This document shows, piece by piece, positions 8,996-17,859 of a stretch of 56,302 nucleotides of DNA; the first letter of the stretch is position 1; every line of letters starts with the position of its first letter. Under the pieces are notes generated by a model. The model was not told the DNA's origin. It did not search any database and was given only the letters and a program-made list of their open reading frames with translations. This DNA is from Oscillospiraceae bacterium (GTDB lineage: Bacteria > Bacillota > Clostridia > Oscillospirales > CAG-272), in NCBI GenBank assembly GCA_015064805.1, contig SVRN01000001.1, positions 122,302 through 178,603 of the forward strand, written 5' to 3'. A program made the translations under genes and the position numbers.

Positions 8996-9024
8996 ATTTT
9001 ACCATATTTTTCGCGAAATATCAA
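8996..9024 (-). promoter_or_regulatory. Sigma-A promoter for the channel gene
   Basis: On the minus strand, TTGATA (9024-9019), 17 bp, TAAAAT (9001-8996). It lies about 45 bp upstream of the TTG start. Confidence 0.6.
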
Positions 9025-9164
9025 GGCGTTTACAAGAAAAAACTTTTTTTTGAAAAAATAACACGATCGTTGTGCTGTGTGGGTGCACCAATATCGGTTT
9101 CCGGGGTGAATGACACAGTTATATTCAACAAATTGCGTTCGTTTTTTTTGTGGGGAATGCATTA

Positions 9165-9193
9165 TTGAAATTTGCCCGAAAACATAATATAAT
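9165..9193 (+). promoter_or_regulatory. Sigma-A promoter for the galactan locus
   Basis: TTGAAA (9165-9170), 17-bp spacer, TATAAT (9188-9193), 48 bp upstream of the first GH53 gene. No clear catabolite-repression or LacI-type operator was seen beside it. Confidence 0.7.
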
Positions 9194-9241
9194 TTAACAT
9201 GGTAACGTATGAAAACAGCCCACGGGCGGAATGGAGAGTTT

Positions 9242-11239
9242 ATGAAACGATTCACAAAGCTTTTGATTTTGGCGCTGTCCTTTTTTGTGTTGAGCGCGGC
9301 ATTGAGCGCTTGCGCACCCAAAAAGAGCAGCGACTGGCGACCCAATGAACTTGACGTTGACGTAAGTTCCGATTCGCTTTACGTAAGCCGAGTCGAGAAT
9401 CTCCCCGAGGATTTTATTTTGGGTATGGACGCGTCCTGCGTGCCTTCGCTGGAGGCAGGCGGCGTGAAATACTACGACCACGACGGCAATGAAAAGGACG
9501 TCTATCAGATCCTTGCCGAAAACGGAATCAATTATATTCGCGTTCGCATCTGGAACGATCCTTTTGATGCAGACGGCAGAGGCTACGGCGGCGGCAATTG
9601 TGACATTGACAACGCCGTTGAGATCGGCAAGCGCGCGACGGAATACGGCATGAAGCTGCTGGTCAATTTCCATTACAGCGATTTCTGGGCCGATCCTGCC
9701 AAGCAGATGGTGCCCAAGGCGTGGAAGAGTATGGGCATTGACGCCAAATCCGAGGCGCTGTATCAGTATACCAAGGACTGCTTGCAGAAGCTGGTCGACG
9801 CGGGCGTTGACGTCGGTATGGTGCAGATCGGCAACGAGACCAACGGCGCGATGTGCGGCGAGCAAAGCAGTGCGCTGGGCGGCTGGAAGAAGATCACTCA
9901 GCTGATGAACGCAGGCGCCAAGGCGGTGCGCGAGGTTTGCCCGACTGCCTTGGTGGCGGTGCACTTTGCCAACCCCGAAAAGGTCACCAACTATGAAAGC
10001 TACGGCAAGAATCTGGACTACTATCAGGTAGATTACGACGTGTTTGCCTCGTCGTATTATCCCTTCTGGCACGGCACGCTTGACAATCTGTCCGAGGTGC
10101 TGTCCAAGATCGCCACGACCTACAACAAAAAGGTCATGGTAGCCGAGACCTCCTACGCCTTTACGGCCGAGGACACCGACTTTTACGGCAACACCATCGG
10201 CGAGGGCGGCGGTATCGTCAAGGATTATCCCTTCACCCTGCAGGGGCAGGCCAACCTTGTCCGCAACGTGATCGACACCATGGTCAATAAGACCACGAAC
10301 GCCATCGGCGTCTTCTACTGGGAAGGTACATGGATCTCGTCGGGCGGTGAGAACTACGAGGAAAATCTTGCTCTTTGGGAAAAGCACGGCTCGGGCTGGG
10401 CGTCCTCCTATGCCAAAGAGTACGATCCCGACGATGCAGGGCAGTGGTACGGCGGTTGCTCGGTGGACAATCAGGCCTTCTTTGATGCCAAGGGCCATGC
10501 GCTTGAGTCGCTCAAGGTGTTTGCGCTCGTTCGCGAGGGCAACGTGGTAGAGAACAAGGCCGATGCGATTGAGGACGTCAATCTGATCTTTGACCTCAAC
10601 GGTGACGTCGTACTGCCCACCACGGTCAACGCGGTCATGTCGGACAACTCCAAAAAGGAGATCCCCGTACAGTGGCACAACGTTGATATTGAGGCCGTGA
10701 AGGCTGGCGGCGTGGCCAAATACACCATCAAGGGCACGGCGGGAGGCATGAGCGCCAACTGCTACGTGTCTATGGTCGAATACAACTTCCTTGAAAACTG
10801 GAGCTTTGAGGACGGCGAGGCAGGCTGGACGGCCACGGCCATCGGCAAGTTCGACGAGCTCAAGATCGAAGACAAGGTCACCGACTCACTGACGGGCACC
10901 AAGCACTACCATTTCTGGGGTGCAGGCGCGAACGTCGTTGAGTTTACGCTCGAGCAGACGGTGAATAATCTGAAATCGGGTAAATATAACTACACCATCT
11001 CCACCATGGGCGGCGACGGCGGTGAGACCGAGATTTACGCCTACGTGAAAATCAACGGCGAGATCGTATATAAGGCGGACACCACCATTACCGTTTACAA
11101 CGAGTGGCACACCGTCACCATCAAAAACGTTGAATATACCGAGGGCGACACCATCACGGTCGGCATTTACGTCAAGTGCGCAGGCCCCAACGCCTGGGGC
11201 AAGATCGACGATGCCATGCTCAACTCGGTAAATGAATAA
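9242..11239 (+). CDS. Secreted GH53 endo-beta-1,4-galactanase lipoprotein with C-terminal CBM
   Basis: A 665-aa cell-surface enzyme expected to cut beta-1,4-galactan, the side chain of pectic arabinogalactan I. The start at 9242 has GGAGAG just upstream and gives a lipoprotein signal ending LSAC. The GH53 barrel covers about residues 55-410: IRVRIWNDPFD, FHYSDFWADP, the acid/base Glu199 in IGNETNG, and the nucleophile Glu302 in MVAETSYAF. A bacterial Ig-like domain (about residues 440-515) links to a C-terminal beta-sandwich of about 145 residues (NWSFEDGEAGW onward) resembling CBM61, which binds galactan in other GH53 enzymes. It is the first gene of the cluster running to 16005, and the GH13 gene follows after 15 nt. 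Confidence 0.9.
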   Translation: MKRFTKLLILALSFFVLSAALSACAPKKSSDWRPNELDVDVSSDSLYVSRVENLPEDFILGMDASCVPSLEAGGVKYYDHDGNEKDVYQILAENGINYIRVRIWNDPFDADGRGYGGGNCDIDNAVEIGKRATEYGMKLLVNFHYSDFWADPAKQMVPKAWKSMGIDAKSEALYQYTKDCLQKLVDAGVDVGMVQIGNETNGAMCGEQSSALGGWKKITQLMNAGAKAVREVCPTALVAVHFANPEKVTNYESYGKNLDYYQVDYDVFASSYYPFWHGTLDNLSEVLSKIATTYNKKVMVAETSYAFTAEDTDFYGNTIGEGGGIVKDYPFTLQGQANLVRNVIDTMVNKTTNAIGVFYWEGTWISSGGENYEENLALWEKHGSGWASSYAKEYDPDDAGQWYGGCSVDNQAFFDAKGHALESLKVFALVREGNVVENKADAIEDVNLIFDLNGDVVLPTTVNAVMSDNSKKEIPVQWHNVDIEAVKAGGVAKYTIKGTAGGMSANCYVSMVEYNFLENWSFEDGEAGWTATAIGKFDELKIEDKVTDSLTGTKHYHFWGAGANVVEFTLEQTVNNLKSGKYNYTISTMGGDGGETEIYAYVKINGEIVYKADTTITVYNEWHTVTIKNVEYTEGDTITVGIYVKCAGPNAWGKIDDAMLNSVNE

Positions 11240-11254
11240 TAAAGGATACCAATT

Positions 11255-12850
11255 ATGATGAAGAAAAAAACGAAAATCACGGCGCTGGCTGTGGCGCTGC
11301 TTATGCTGCTCGGCTCGCTGCTCGGTTGCTCGGATCAGAGTGATAAGCCGATGCCCGACCCCATCGACGACAATTACAGAACCTTTTATCAGATCTTCGT
11401 CGGCTCGTTCTCCGACTCCAACGGCGACGGCTTCGGCGATATCCGCGGTATCATCAACCGCATGGACTATCTCAACGACGGCAATGTCAATTCGGAAACC
11501 AGCCTTGGCGTGCAGGGCCTTTGGCTCTCGCCTATCTTCTCCTCGCCGTCGTATCACAAGTACGATGCCAAGGACTATTACAAGATCGACTGGCGCTTTG
11601 GCGAAGAGAAGGATCTGAAGGAGCTGATCGATCTGTGCCACGAGCGCAACGTCAAAGTCATTCTGGACCTGGCGATCAACCACACCTCAAGCTCGCACGA
11701 GTGGTTCTTGCAGTTCAAGCAGGCGAGAATTGACGGCGACACGAGCAACCCCTACTACAATTACTACTCCTGCGTGACCGCGGCCGAGAAGGTCGGTGGT
11801 GTGACCTATCAGAAGATCGCGGGCATCGACTGCTGGTATGAGTGCAATTTCTCGGGAGACATGCCCGAGCTCAACTTTGACAATCCCGAGGTTAAGCAGG
11901 CCATGCTGGACGTTGCCGAGTATTATCTGGATCTTGGTATTGACGGCTTCCGCTTTGACGCGGTCAAGTACATTTACTACGGAAACACCCCTCGCTCAGT
12001 TGTTTTCTGGGAATGGTACATGGATGAGCTGAAAAAGATCAAATCCGATATTTACTGCGTGGGCGAGTGCTGGTCGGGTGAGAGCGAGATCCTCGACTAC
12101 TACAGCGCCATGAACTGCTTCAACTTTGCTATGTCGCAGGCCGAGGGCTTTGCGGCCAAGGCGGCCAAAGGGTCTTCTCTGGCCAACTTCACCAATTACG
12201 TCGCATCCTTCCAGAATAAGATCCTGGCCAAGAATCCCGACGCGATGGCCATGTCTTTCCTATCCAATCACGATATGGACCGCATCGCGGGCGCCTTCGT
12301 GACGGATAATCATATGCGCATGGCGGCCAATCTGTATCTGCTCTCGCCCGGCTCGCCCGTCATTTACTACGGCGAGGAGATCGGCATGCGCGGCTCGCGC
12401 GGCGCTGCGAACACGGATGCCAATCGCCGTCTTGCCATGCTGTGGGGCGACGAGGACCTCGTCCGCGATCCCGTGGGCGCGACCTATCCCGCCAACAAGC
12501 AGATCTCGACCACCGTGGCCGATCAAATGGCAGACGAGGGCAGTATGTACCGCTACTACTGCAAGCTGCTGACCATCCGCCACACCTATCCCGCCATCGC
12601 GCGCGGCAGCTATACTGCCGTCAGCAGTAGTTATAAGAATATCGGTGGCTTCGTCATTGAGTACGGGGGGGATGTGTTGCTTTTGCTCCACAATACCTCG
12701 GCGGAGGAGATATCCTTTGATCTGAGCGAGTGCAAGGGTATTGACGGTCACACCTTCTCCAAGCTTTGCGAGGTGATCGGTGTGGGAGACGCCAAGCTGA
12801 ACGGTACGGTGCTCACCATCGGCCCTCAGACCAGCGTTATCATTGAATAA
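11255..12850 (+). CDS. GH13 alpha-amylase family lipoprotein
   Basis: A 531-aa surface-anchored alpha-glucan-type hydrolase with a lipobox LLGC. Family landmarks are GDGFGDIRGI near the N-terminus, the nucleophile Asp235 in GFRFDAVKY, the acid/base Glu271 in VGECW, and the transition-state Asp340 in SNHDMDR. A short C-terminal beta domain follows. Two adjacent ATG codons (11255, 11258) are both served by the AAAGGA site. Substrate specificity cannot be settled here. It is odd beside two galactanases and may act on alpha-linked oligosaccharides imported by the same transporter. Confidence 0.87.
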   Translation: MMKKKTKITALAVALLMLLGSLLGCSDQSDKPMPDPIDDNYRTFYQIFVGSFSDSNGDGFGDIRGIINRMDYLNDGNVNSETSLGVQGLWLSPIFSSPSYHKYDAKDYYKIDWRFGEEKDLKELIDLCHERNVKVILDLAINHTSSSHEWFLQFKQARIDGDTSNPYYNYYSCVTAAEKVGGVTYQKIAGIDCWYECNFSGDMPELNFDNPEVKQAMLDVAEYYLDLGIDGFRFDAVKYIYYGNTPRSVVFWEWYMDELKKIKSDIYCVGECWSGESEILDYYSAMNCFNFAMSQAEGFAAKAAKGSSLANFTNYVASFQNKILAKNPDAMAMSFLSNHDMDRIAGAFVTDNHMRMAANLYLLSPGSPVIYYGEEIGMRGSRGAANTDANRRLAMLWGDEDLVRDPVGATYPANKQISTTVADQMADEGSMYRYYCKLLTIRHTYPAIARGSYTAVSSSYKNIGGFVIEYGGDVLLLLHNTSAEEISFDLSECKGIDGHTFSKLCEVIGVGDAKLNGTVLTIGPQTSVIIE

Positions 12851-12872
12851 TCAAACAGGACGTATATAATAT

Positions 12873-14678
12873 ATGGAAAACAAATTTGTTGTCAATATCA
12901 TCCACCGACCCGAGCTCTCGCCCGAGTATGCCGAAAAAGCGCTGGGCGGAGCGCAGGGCGTGCGGGATGAATCGCTGGATATTTTTCGCTTCCAGCAGGA
13001 TACCGCCCATAAATACGGGCTGAAAACCACCATTCAGATCACCTACGCTTCGCTGTTCTCGGACGTCATCATCGAGCTTGCCAAGGAACAGCACGAGACG
13101 TACGGCGATGAGATCGGTCTTTCGCTGCTCGGTCTGCCTTGTCCCGAATTCAAGCAAAAGTACAAGACAGAGGACTTTTGCATCTGGATGTTCGACGATG
13201 CCACCAAGCGTGAGATCATCGACGACGTATTCGGCAAGTTCTACGAGAAATTCGGCTTTTATCCCGAGTCGACGAGCAGCTATTTCCTCGATGCTTATAC
13301 TATCAACTATATCAAGGCCAACTATCCGAGCGTCAAGTGCGCCGTCGCTACCTGCTGGGAGGAGGGCCCCAAGGCCTACCACACCTGCAATAATTCGTGG
13401 TACACCTTCATGGACGGCGGTCCCTGGAATCCCTGGATCCCCTCCAAGGTCAACTCGCACTGTCCTGCCGCCGATGCGGAGGACGACGCGGGTATCGTGG
13501 CGATCCCCCATCTGTCGCGCGATTTGATGGCCTGCTTTGACGGCAACGGTTCCAACTTCGGCACGCACCCCCAGAACGTTCTGCGCGGTATGATCTACTA
13601 CGGCGAAAATGGGGAATACGAATATCCCTATCTGTACAATCTGATCGACCAGTACCGCCACCTTGCCAAGTATAACGACGGCTACTCTTATAACATGATG
13701 TTCGTCGGCCCGGGCTGGCTTAACCGCCGCGGTCGCTGGGAGGCACCGTATGAGCTGCTGGCCAAGTCCTACGACGACGGCATGAAGTATTATGGTAAGC
13801 TCAAGGCCGAAGGTAAGCTGGTCGATATGACCATGAGTGAGTTCGCGGACTATTATCGCAGCATTCACAAGGACTACAGTCGTGGCGAGTGCGCGCTGTG
13901 GAAGGATATTCTGTACGGCAGCAACAAGCAGTATTTCTGGTATGCCGATCCTGCCATGCGTACTTGCTTTGACTTCAATCAGGGCGGCGCTATGATCGAT
14001 CTGCGCCCCTACGTCGCCCGTATTCCTCAAAGGACGGGCATCGGTACGGACAACGTCTACGACGCCTCCTATCCCTATCTCATTCAGATCAACTATCGCG
14101 CGGGCTATTTTACCCACTACGCGGGGGCGGGAACGATTCGCTCCTGCCGCGTCAGCGCGCGCGGGCAGAGTGCCGATCTGTGCTTGTGCCGCACCATGGC
14201 CAAGTATGAAAGAGTCGATGGAGGCGTGCGCCTCGTTGCCGACCCCGTGACGCTGACGCTGGGCGGCCTTGACGTCGTGGTTCAGTCCGTCTTTACCATT
14301 CCCGACGGACAGGGCGAGGTCATCACCGAGCGCCGTATTCTCAACGACCTTGGCGGTGAGTCCGTCACGTTTGACGAATACTTTACGGGCGGCTTCGGCA
14401 CGACCGAATATCAGGCCGACATGACCGATCTGACGCTGGGCGTGGACGGCGAGAGCATGGCGTTCTCGTACCACGGCAAAAAGCTGGCGAGGGAGAATGC
14501 CGCGTGCGCTTACGTCACCATCCCCGAGGTCGGCACGACCGTTCAGATGGGCGGTGACAATGACGTAGCCGAGGTAGAGGAGGGCATCGCCTTCTCGCCC
14601 GTCTATCACCTTTCTCTGCGCAAGACCATGACGAAAGGAGCAATGAGAACATGGCTCAAGCTACAAAAGGATCGTTGA
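12873..14678 (+). CDS. Conserved cytoplasmic protein of unknown function, possible carbohydrate-active enzyme
   Basis: A 601-aa protein with no signal peptide. The N-terminal half looks like an (alpha/beta) barrel with conserved polar motifs such as IHRPELSP at the start, EIGLSLLGLPCPEFKQ at about residues 78-95, FYPESTSSYFLDAYT at about residues 126-142, and a Trp/Gly-rich stretch GGPWNPWIPS. The C-terminal 200 residues look like a beta-sandwich. The overall look recalls GH57 or polysaccharide-deacetylase-type proteins, and perhaps the DUF3863/DUF3864 group, but this is recollection and not verified. Position between two glycosidases suggests a role in oligosaccharide processing. The ribosome-binding site is weak (AGGA), and the end overlaps the next gene by 28 nt. 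Confidence 0.6.
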   Translation: MENKFVVNIIHRPELSPEYAEKALGGAQGVRDESLDIFRFQQDTAHKYGLKTTIQITYASLFSDVIIELAKEQHETYGDEIGLSLLGLPCPEFKQKYKTEDFCIWMFDDATKREIIDDVFGKFYEKFGFYPESTSSYFLDAYTINYIKANYPSVKCAVATCWEEGPKAYHTCNNSWYTFMDGGPWNPWIPSKVNSHCPAADAEDDAGIVAIPHLSRDLMACFDGNGSNFGTHPQNVLRGMIYYGENGEYEYPYLYNLIDQYRHLAKYNDGYSYNMMFVGPGWLNRRGRWEAPYELLAKSYDDGMKYYGKLKAEGKLVDMTMSEFADYYRSIHKDYSRGECALWKDILYGSNKQYFWYADPAMRTCFDFNQGGAMIDLRPYVARIPQRTGIGTDNVYDASYPYLIQINYRAGYFTHYAGAGTIRSCRVSARGQSADLCLCRTMAKYERVDGGVRLVADPVTLTLGGLDVVVQSVFTIPDGQGEVITERRILNDLGGESVTFDEYFTGGFGTTEYQADMTDLTLGVDGESMAFSYHGKKLARENAACAYVTIPEVGTTVQMGGDNDVAEVEEGIAFSPVYHLSLRKTMTKGAMRTWLKLQKDR

Positions 14679-14911
14679 ATTTCCGCTGTCCCTCCTGCTT
14701 TATGAGGGATATTGACATCGATATGTTTTTCGACGAGCAAAAAAAGGAATATTACTGCCTGCGTTGCGGCTTTACGGGCAGCGAGGAAGACGTACTGCGC
14801 TTGAACGAGGTGGCGAGATACCGTTACCGCGCCATGAAGCTGCGCGTGGTCGATTTCGGTGAGGACAACGAGCCCGTCACCTTTGCGCCTCACAAGGGAG
14901 GGGAACAATGA
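14651..14911 (+). CDS. Small zinc-ribbon protein
   Basis: An 86-aa protein with one zinc-ribbon: CPSC at about residues 13-16 and CLRCG at about residues 36-40. The rest is charged and lacks a membrane segment. AAGGAG lies 10 nt upstream of the ATG, inside the end of the 601-aa gene. Its stop overlaps the start of the cytoplasmic GH53 gene as ATGA, so the frame is clearly part of the operon. Its function is unknown; possibilities include a nucleic-acid or protein-binding accessory factor. Confidence 0.65.
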   Translation: MAQATKGSLNFRCPSCFMRDIDIDMFFDEQKKEYYCLRCGFTGSEEDVLRLNEVARYRYRAMKLRVVDFGEDNEPVTFAPHKGGEQ

Positions 14912-16005
14912 TCCTCGGTATTGACGTTTCGACCTATCTTGAGGAATTGGAACACGGCGCGCGCTATTTCGACGGTGACGTGCCGATCGATCCTCTCGAT
15001 GCCTTCCGTGCCAACGGCGTGGATTTTATGCGCATCCGCGTGTGGAATGATCCGAGAAGCAAAAAGGGGGAGCCCTATCTGGCAGGAACGTGCGACGTGG
15101 AGCACTATATCCGTCTGGCAAGGCTGGCCAAGAGCAAGGGCTACCGTCTGCTGCTTGATTTCCATTACAGCGATTTTTGGGCCGATCCCGGCAAGCAGAT
15201 CATACCTAAGGCTTGGGCGGAATATGATATTCATGAGCTGACGAAGGCGGTGTACGCCTTTACCAAGCAGGTGCTACAGAGGGCGCGCGACGAGGACGTT
15301 GCCCCCGATATGATCCAGGTCGGCAACGAGATCACCAACGGTATGTTATGGCCGTTGGGCAAGCTGGAGATCGACGGGCAAAGAGGGAACTACGAGCACT
15401 TCTGCGCCTTGGTCGACGCGGGCTGCCGCGCCTGCCGCGAGGTGCTGCCGAAGGCCAAGATCGTTTTGCATCTGGAGCGCAGTCACGACCAGGCCGTTTA
15501 TCGGGAGTTCTTTACCGAGATGCAAAAGGCCGGCATCGACTACGATATCATCGGCGCGTCGTACTATCCCTATTGGCACGGTACGCCCAAACAGCTGTTT
15601 GACAATCTGAACGCCTGTCGCGTCTTTGGCAAGCAGATCATGGTGGTCGAGCTGGGCTACGGCTTTACGACCGAGGCCTACTCTCTGGGCGGTGAGGCAA
15701 AGCGGCTCGTGATCGACGCCGAGCGCGCCTACGTCCCCGGCTTTACGGAGCAGTATCCCGTCACGCCTGAGGGACAATCGGCCTTCATCCGCGACTTTTT
15801 GCGCATGGCTCGCAAGAACGAAATCGACGGCATTTTCTACTGGGAACCGCTGTGGTTGCCGGGTGAAGGAATCTGCTGGGCATCCCCCGCAGGGCAGGAA
15901 TATATCCATGAAGAGGGCAAATCTACCGCCAACGAATGGGCCAATCAGTGCCTGTTTGATTATGCTGGGAAAAAGCTTCCTGCCTTCGATAATTTTTGCT
16001 TATAG
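14908..16005 (+). CDS. Cytoplasmic GH53 galactanase-like enzyme
   Basis: A 365-aa GH53 protein without signal peptide, so it should act inside the cell. Catalytic residues are conserved: acid/base Glu141 in VGNEITNG and nucleophile Glu248 in MVVELGYGF; FHYSDFWADPGKQ is nearly identical to the secreted paralogue. It has no Ig-like or binding module. GH53 enzymes are normally secreted endo-galactanases, so an intracellular copy probably degrades imported galacto-oligosaccharides. It is the last gene before a separate promoter that drives the transporter. Confidence 0.88.
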   Translation: MILGIDVSTYLEELEHGARYFDGDVPIDPLDAFRANGVDFMRIRVWNDPRSKKGEPYLAGTCDVEHYIRLARLAKSKGYRLLLDFHYSDFWADPGKQIIPKAWAEYDIHELTKAVYAFTKQVLQRARDEDVAPDMIQVGNEITNGMLWPLGKLEIDGQRGNYEHFCALVDAGCRACREVLPKAKIVLHLERSHDQAVYREFFTEMQKAGIDYDIIGASYYPYWHGTPKQLFDNLNACRVFGKQIMVVELGYGFTTEAYSLGGEAKRLVIDAERAYVPGFTEQYPVTPEGQSAFIRDFLRMARKNEIDGIFYWEPLWLPGEGICWASPAGQEYIHEEGKSTANEWANQCLFDYAGKKLPAFDNFCL

Positions 16006-16093
16006 CCAAGCAAAGTTTCTTTTGCAAAGTGCCAAAAAAAATCGAGGTGTTTTGTTGATTGTGCCGAAAATCAACCAAAAGTTCATAATGATA

Positions 16094-16122
16094 TTGACAA
16101 AAATGTTCACAATCGGTATAAT
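16094..16122 (+). promoter_or_regulatory. Consensus sigma-A promoter for the sugar ABC transporter
   Basis: TTGACA (16094-16099), 17 bp, TATAAT (16117-16122). Just downstream at about 16130-16143 is the inverted repeat ACGCC-AAGA-GGCGT, which falls close to the expected transcription start and could be an operator or a 5' hairpin. Confidence 0.85.
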
Positions 16123-16173
16123 ATTAGAGACGCCAAGAGGCGTAAAATAAAAAATATTATTGGAGGTTTACTT

Positions 16174-17715
16174 ATGAAAATGAGTAAAATTCTGTCGCTT
16201 GTTCTTGCGGTTATGATGCTTGTTACCTGCCTTGTAGCCTGCACTCCCAAGACTCCCGACCCCGACCCGAAGCCCGATCCCAATGCGGATCTGAAGGGCA
16301 CGTACGATATCACCATGTGGGTTTCCGAGAAGGAAGGCGTTGCTGACCTGTTCCAGCAGCAGATCGACGCTTTCGAGGCTGCTAACCCCGGTATCATCAT
16401 CAACGCTACCATCAATGGCGTTTCCGAGGCTGATGCAGGCTCTCAGGTTGTCAACGACGTTGCTTCCGCTCCTGACATCTACTGCTTCGCACAGGACCAG
16501 CTGGCTCGTCTGGTTCAGGCAGGCGCTCTGGCTCCTCTGGGCCTGAAGGCTGCTGAAACCATCAAGACGAACAACGACGCAGGCTCCGTTTCCGGTGCAA
16601 CCGTTGCAGGTACGCTGTACGCTTATCCCATGACCTCGGATAACGGCTACTTCATGTACTACGATACCAGCATCATCAACGAGACCGACGCTGATAGCCT
16701 CGAGGCTATCATCGCTGCTTGCGAAAAGGCAGGCAAGAAGGTTCGTTTCGCTCTGGAGAACGCTTGGTACACCGCTTCCTTCTTCTTCGCAACCGGCTGC
16801 CAGTCCAACTGGACCATGGATGCTGAGGGTAAATTCAACGCAGTTGACGATAACTATAACTCTGCTAACGGTCTGATCGCTATGAAGGGTATGCAGATGC
16901 TGGCTCAGTCTCCTGCATACGACTCCAACGCTGACATCTTCACCGATGCAGGTGTTGTTGTTACCGGTATCTGGAATGCACAGGCAGCTGCCGATCACTT
17001 CGGCGCTAACCTGGGTGCTACCGACCTGCCTTCCTTCACTGTTGACGGCAAGTCCTACCACCTCGGCTCCTTCACCGGCTACAAGCTGATGGGTGTTAAG
17101 CCTCAGAACGACACCAAGAAGGCTGCTGTTCTGTCTCAGTTGGCTCAGTACCTGACCAACGAGGAGTGCCAGCTGGCTCGTTACAACAGCTTCGAGTGGG
17201 GCCCCTCCAACAAGAACGCACAGGCTTCCGAGGCTGTTCAGGCTAACCTGTCCCTGGCTGCTTTCGCAAAGCAGGGTGAGTTCGGTGTTCCTCAGGGCCA
17301 GATCCACGGTTCTTGGTGGGATATCGCCAAGGTTCTGGGCGCAGAGGCTAAGAACGCAAAGAGCGACGCTGACCTGCAGACCGCTCTGAACACCTACAAG
17401 GCCGCAATCGATGGCCTTCTGACCATGACCGACGAGCAGAAGCAGGCTTGGAGCGTTATCGGCTCTATCTGCGGCTCCAACTGGGATACTGACTTCCCCA
17501 TGACCGCTGACGGTGAGAACGTTTGGGTTTCCGACGTTCTGGCTCTCGAGGCAGGCAATGAGTTCAAGGTTCGTCAGGGCGCTTCTTGGGACGTTAACTT
17601 TGGTGTTGACGGTGCTCCCAACGGTGCTAACATCGTTGTTGAGACCAGCGGTAACTACAAGGTTAAGCTGACCTACGACGGCACGACCGCAAAGGTTGAA
17701 CTGATTCCCCAGTAA
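16174..17715 (+). CDS. MalE-like sugar ABC transporter substrate-binding lipoprotein
   Basis: A 513-aa extracellular sugar receptor of the MalE/oligosaccharide type. The lipoprotein signal ends in LVAC and is followed by a Pro/Asp linker (PDPDPKPDPN). The family body includes YDITMWVSEKEG, APDIYCFAQDQLARL and a C-terminal extension of beta strands (VKLTYDGTTAKVEL). A GGAGG site lies about 7 nt upstream. Codon choice is strikingly skewed to GCT, GTT and TCC compared with its neighbours, consistent with very high expression. It is followed by strong hairpins before the permease genes. Substrate is inferred to be galacto-oligosaccharide or similar from the adjacent enzymes. Confidence 0.88.
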   Translation: MKMSKILSLVLAVMMLVTCLVACTPKTPDPDPKPDPNADLKGTYDITMWVSEKEGVADLFQQQIDAFEAANPGIIINATINGVSEADAGSQVVNDVASAPDIYCFAQDQLARLVQAGALAPLGLKAAETIKTNNDAGSVSGATVAGTLYAYPMTSDNGYFMYYDTSIINETDADSLEAIIAACEKAGKKVRFALENAWYTASFFFATGCQSNWTMDAEGKFNAVDDNYNSANGLIAMKGMQMLAQSPAYDSNADIFTDAGVVVTGIWNAQAAADHFGANLGATDLPSFTVDGKSYHLGSFTGYKLMGVKPQNDTKKAAVLSQLAQYLTNEECQLARYNSFEWGPSNKNAQASEAVQANLSLAAFAKQGEFGVPQGQIHGSWWDIAKVLGAEAKNAKSDADLQTALNTYKAAIDGLLTMTDEQKQAWSVIGSICGSNWDTDFPMTADGENVWVSDVLALEAGNEFKVRQGASWDVNFGVDGAPNGANIVVETSGNYKVKLTYDGTTAKVELIPQ

Positions 17716-17732
17716 TTACTGAAACGAATAAG

Positions 17733-17758
17733 GTCGGGGAGCCCTCGGGCTCCCCGAC
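17733..17758 (+). repeat. GC-rich intercistronic hairpin
   Basis: An 11-bp GC-rich stem (GTCGGGGAGCC with GGCTCCCCGAC) with a CTCG loop directly after the receptor gene. There is no T-run, so it resembles an mRNA 3'-end stabiliser or a partial terminator. Confidence 0.7.
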
Positions 17759-17768
17759 GCTGAAAGAT

Positions 17769-17830
17769 AAGGCATTGTTAGCCGGTATACAAGGACAACA
17801 GATGTCTTGTGTATCGGCTAACAATGCCTT
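17769..17830 (+). repeat. 25-bp intercistronic hairpin
   Basis: Arms 17769-17793 and 17806-17830 pair along all 25 positions, with two G-U pairs, around the 12-nt loop 17794-17805. It lies between the receptor and permease genes, with no good T-run after it. The likely role is differential mRNA stability or partial read-through. Confidence 0.8.
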
Positions 17831-17859
17831 TACTACAAATACAAATAAGGGTATAGTAT

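Noticed and set aside
9194-10678. Minus-strand open frame of 494 codons
   Set aside because: Antisense to the secreted GH53, with its catalytic motifs; no ribosome-binding site.
12840-14609. Minus-strand open frame of 589 codons
   Set aside because: It is antisense to the 601-aa gene, which has clear operon context and protein-like composition; the frame stays open because of the codon bias of the plus-strand gene.
17769-17830. Rho-independent terminator
   Set aside because: The stem is strong, but no run of T follows and the downstream genes need transcription, so it is described as an intercistronic hairpin.
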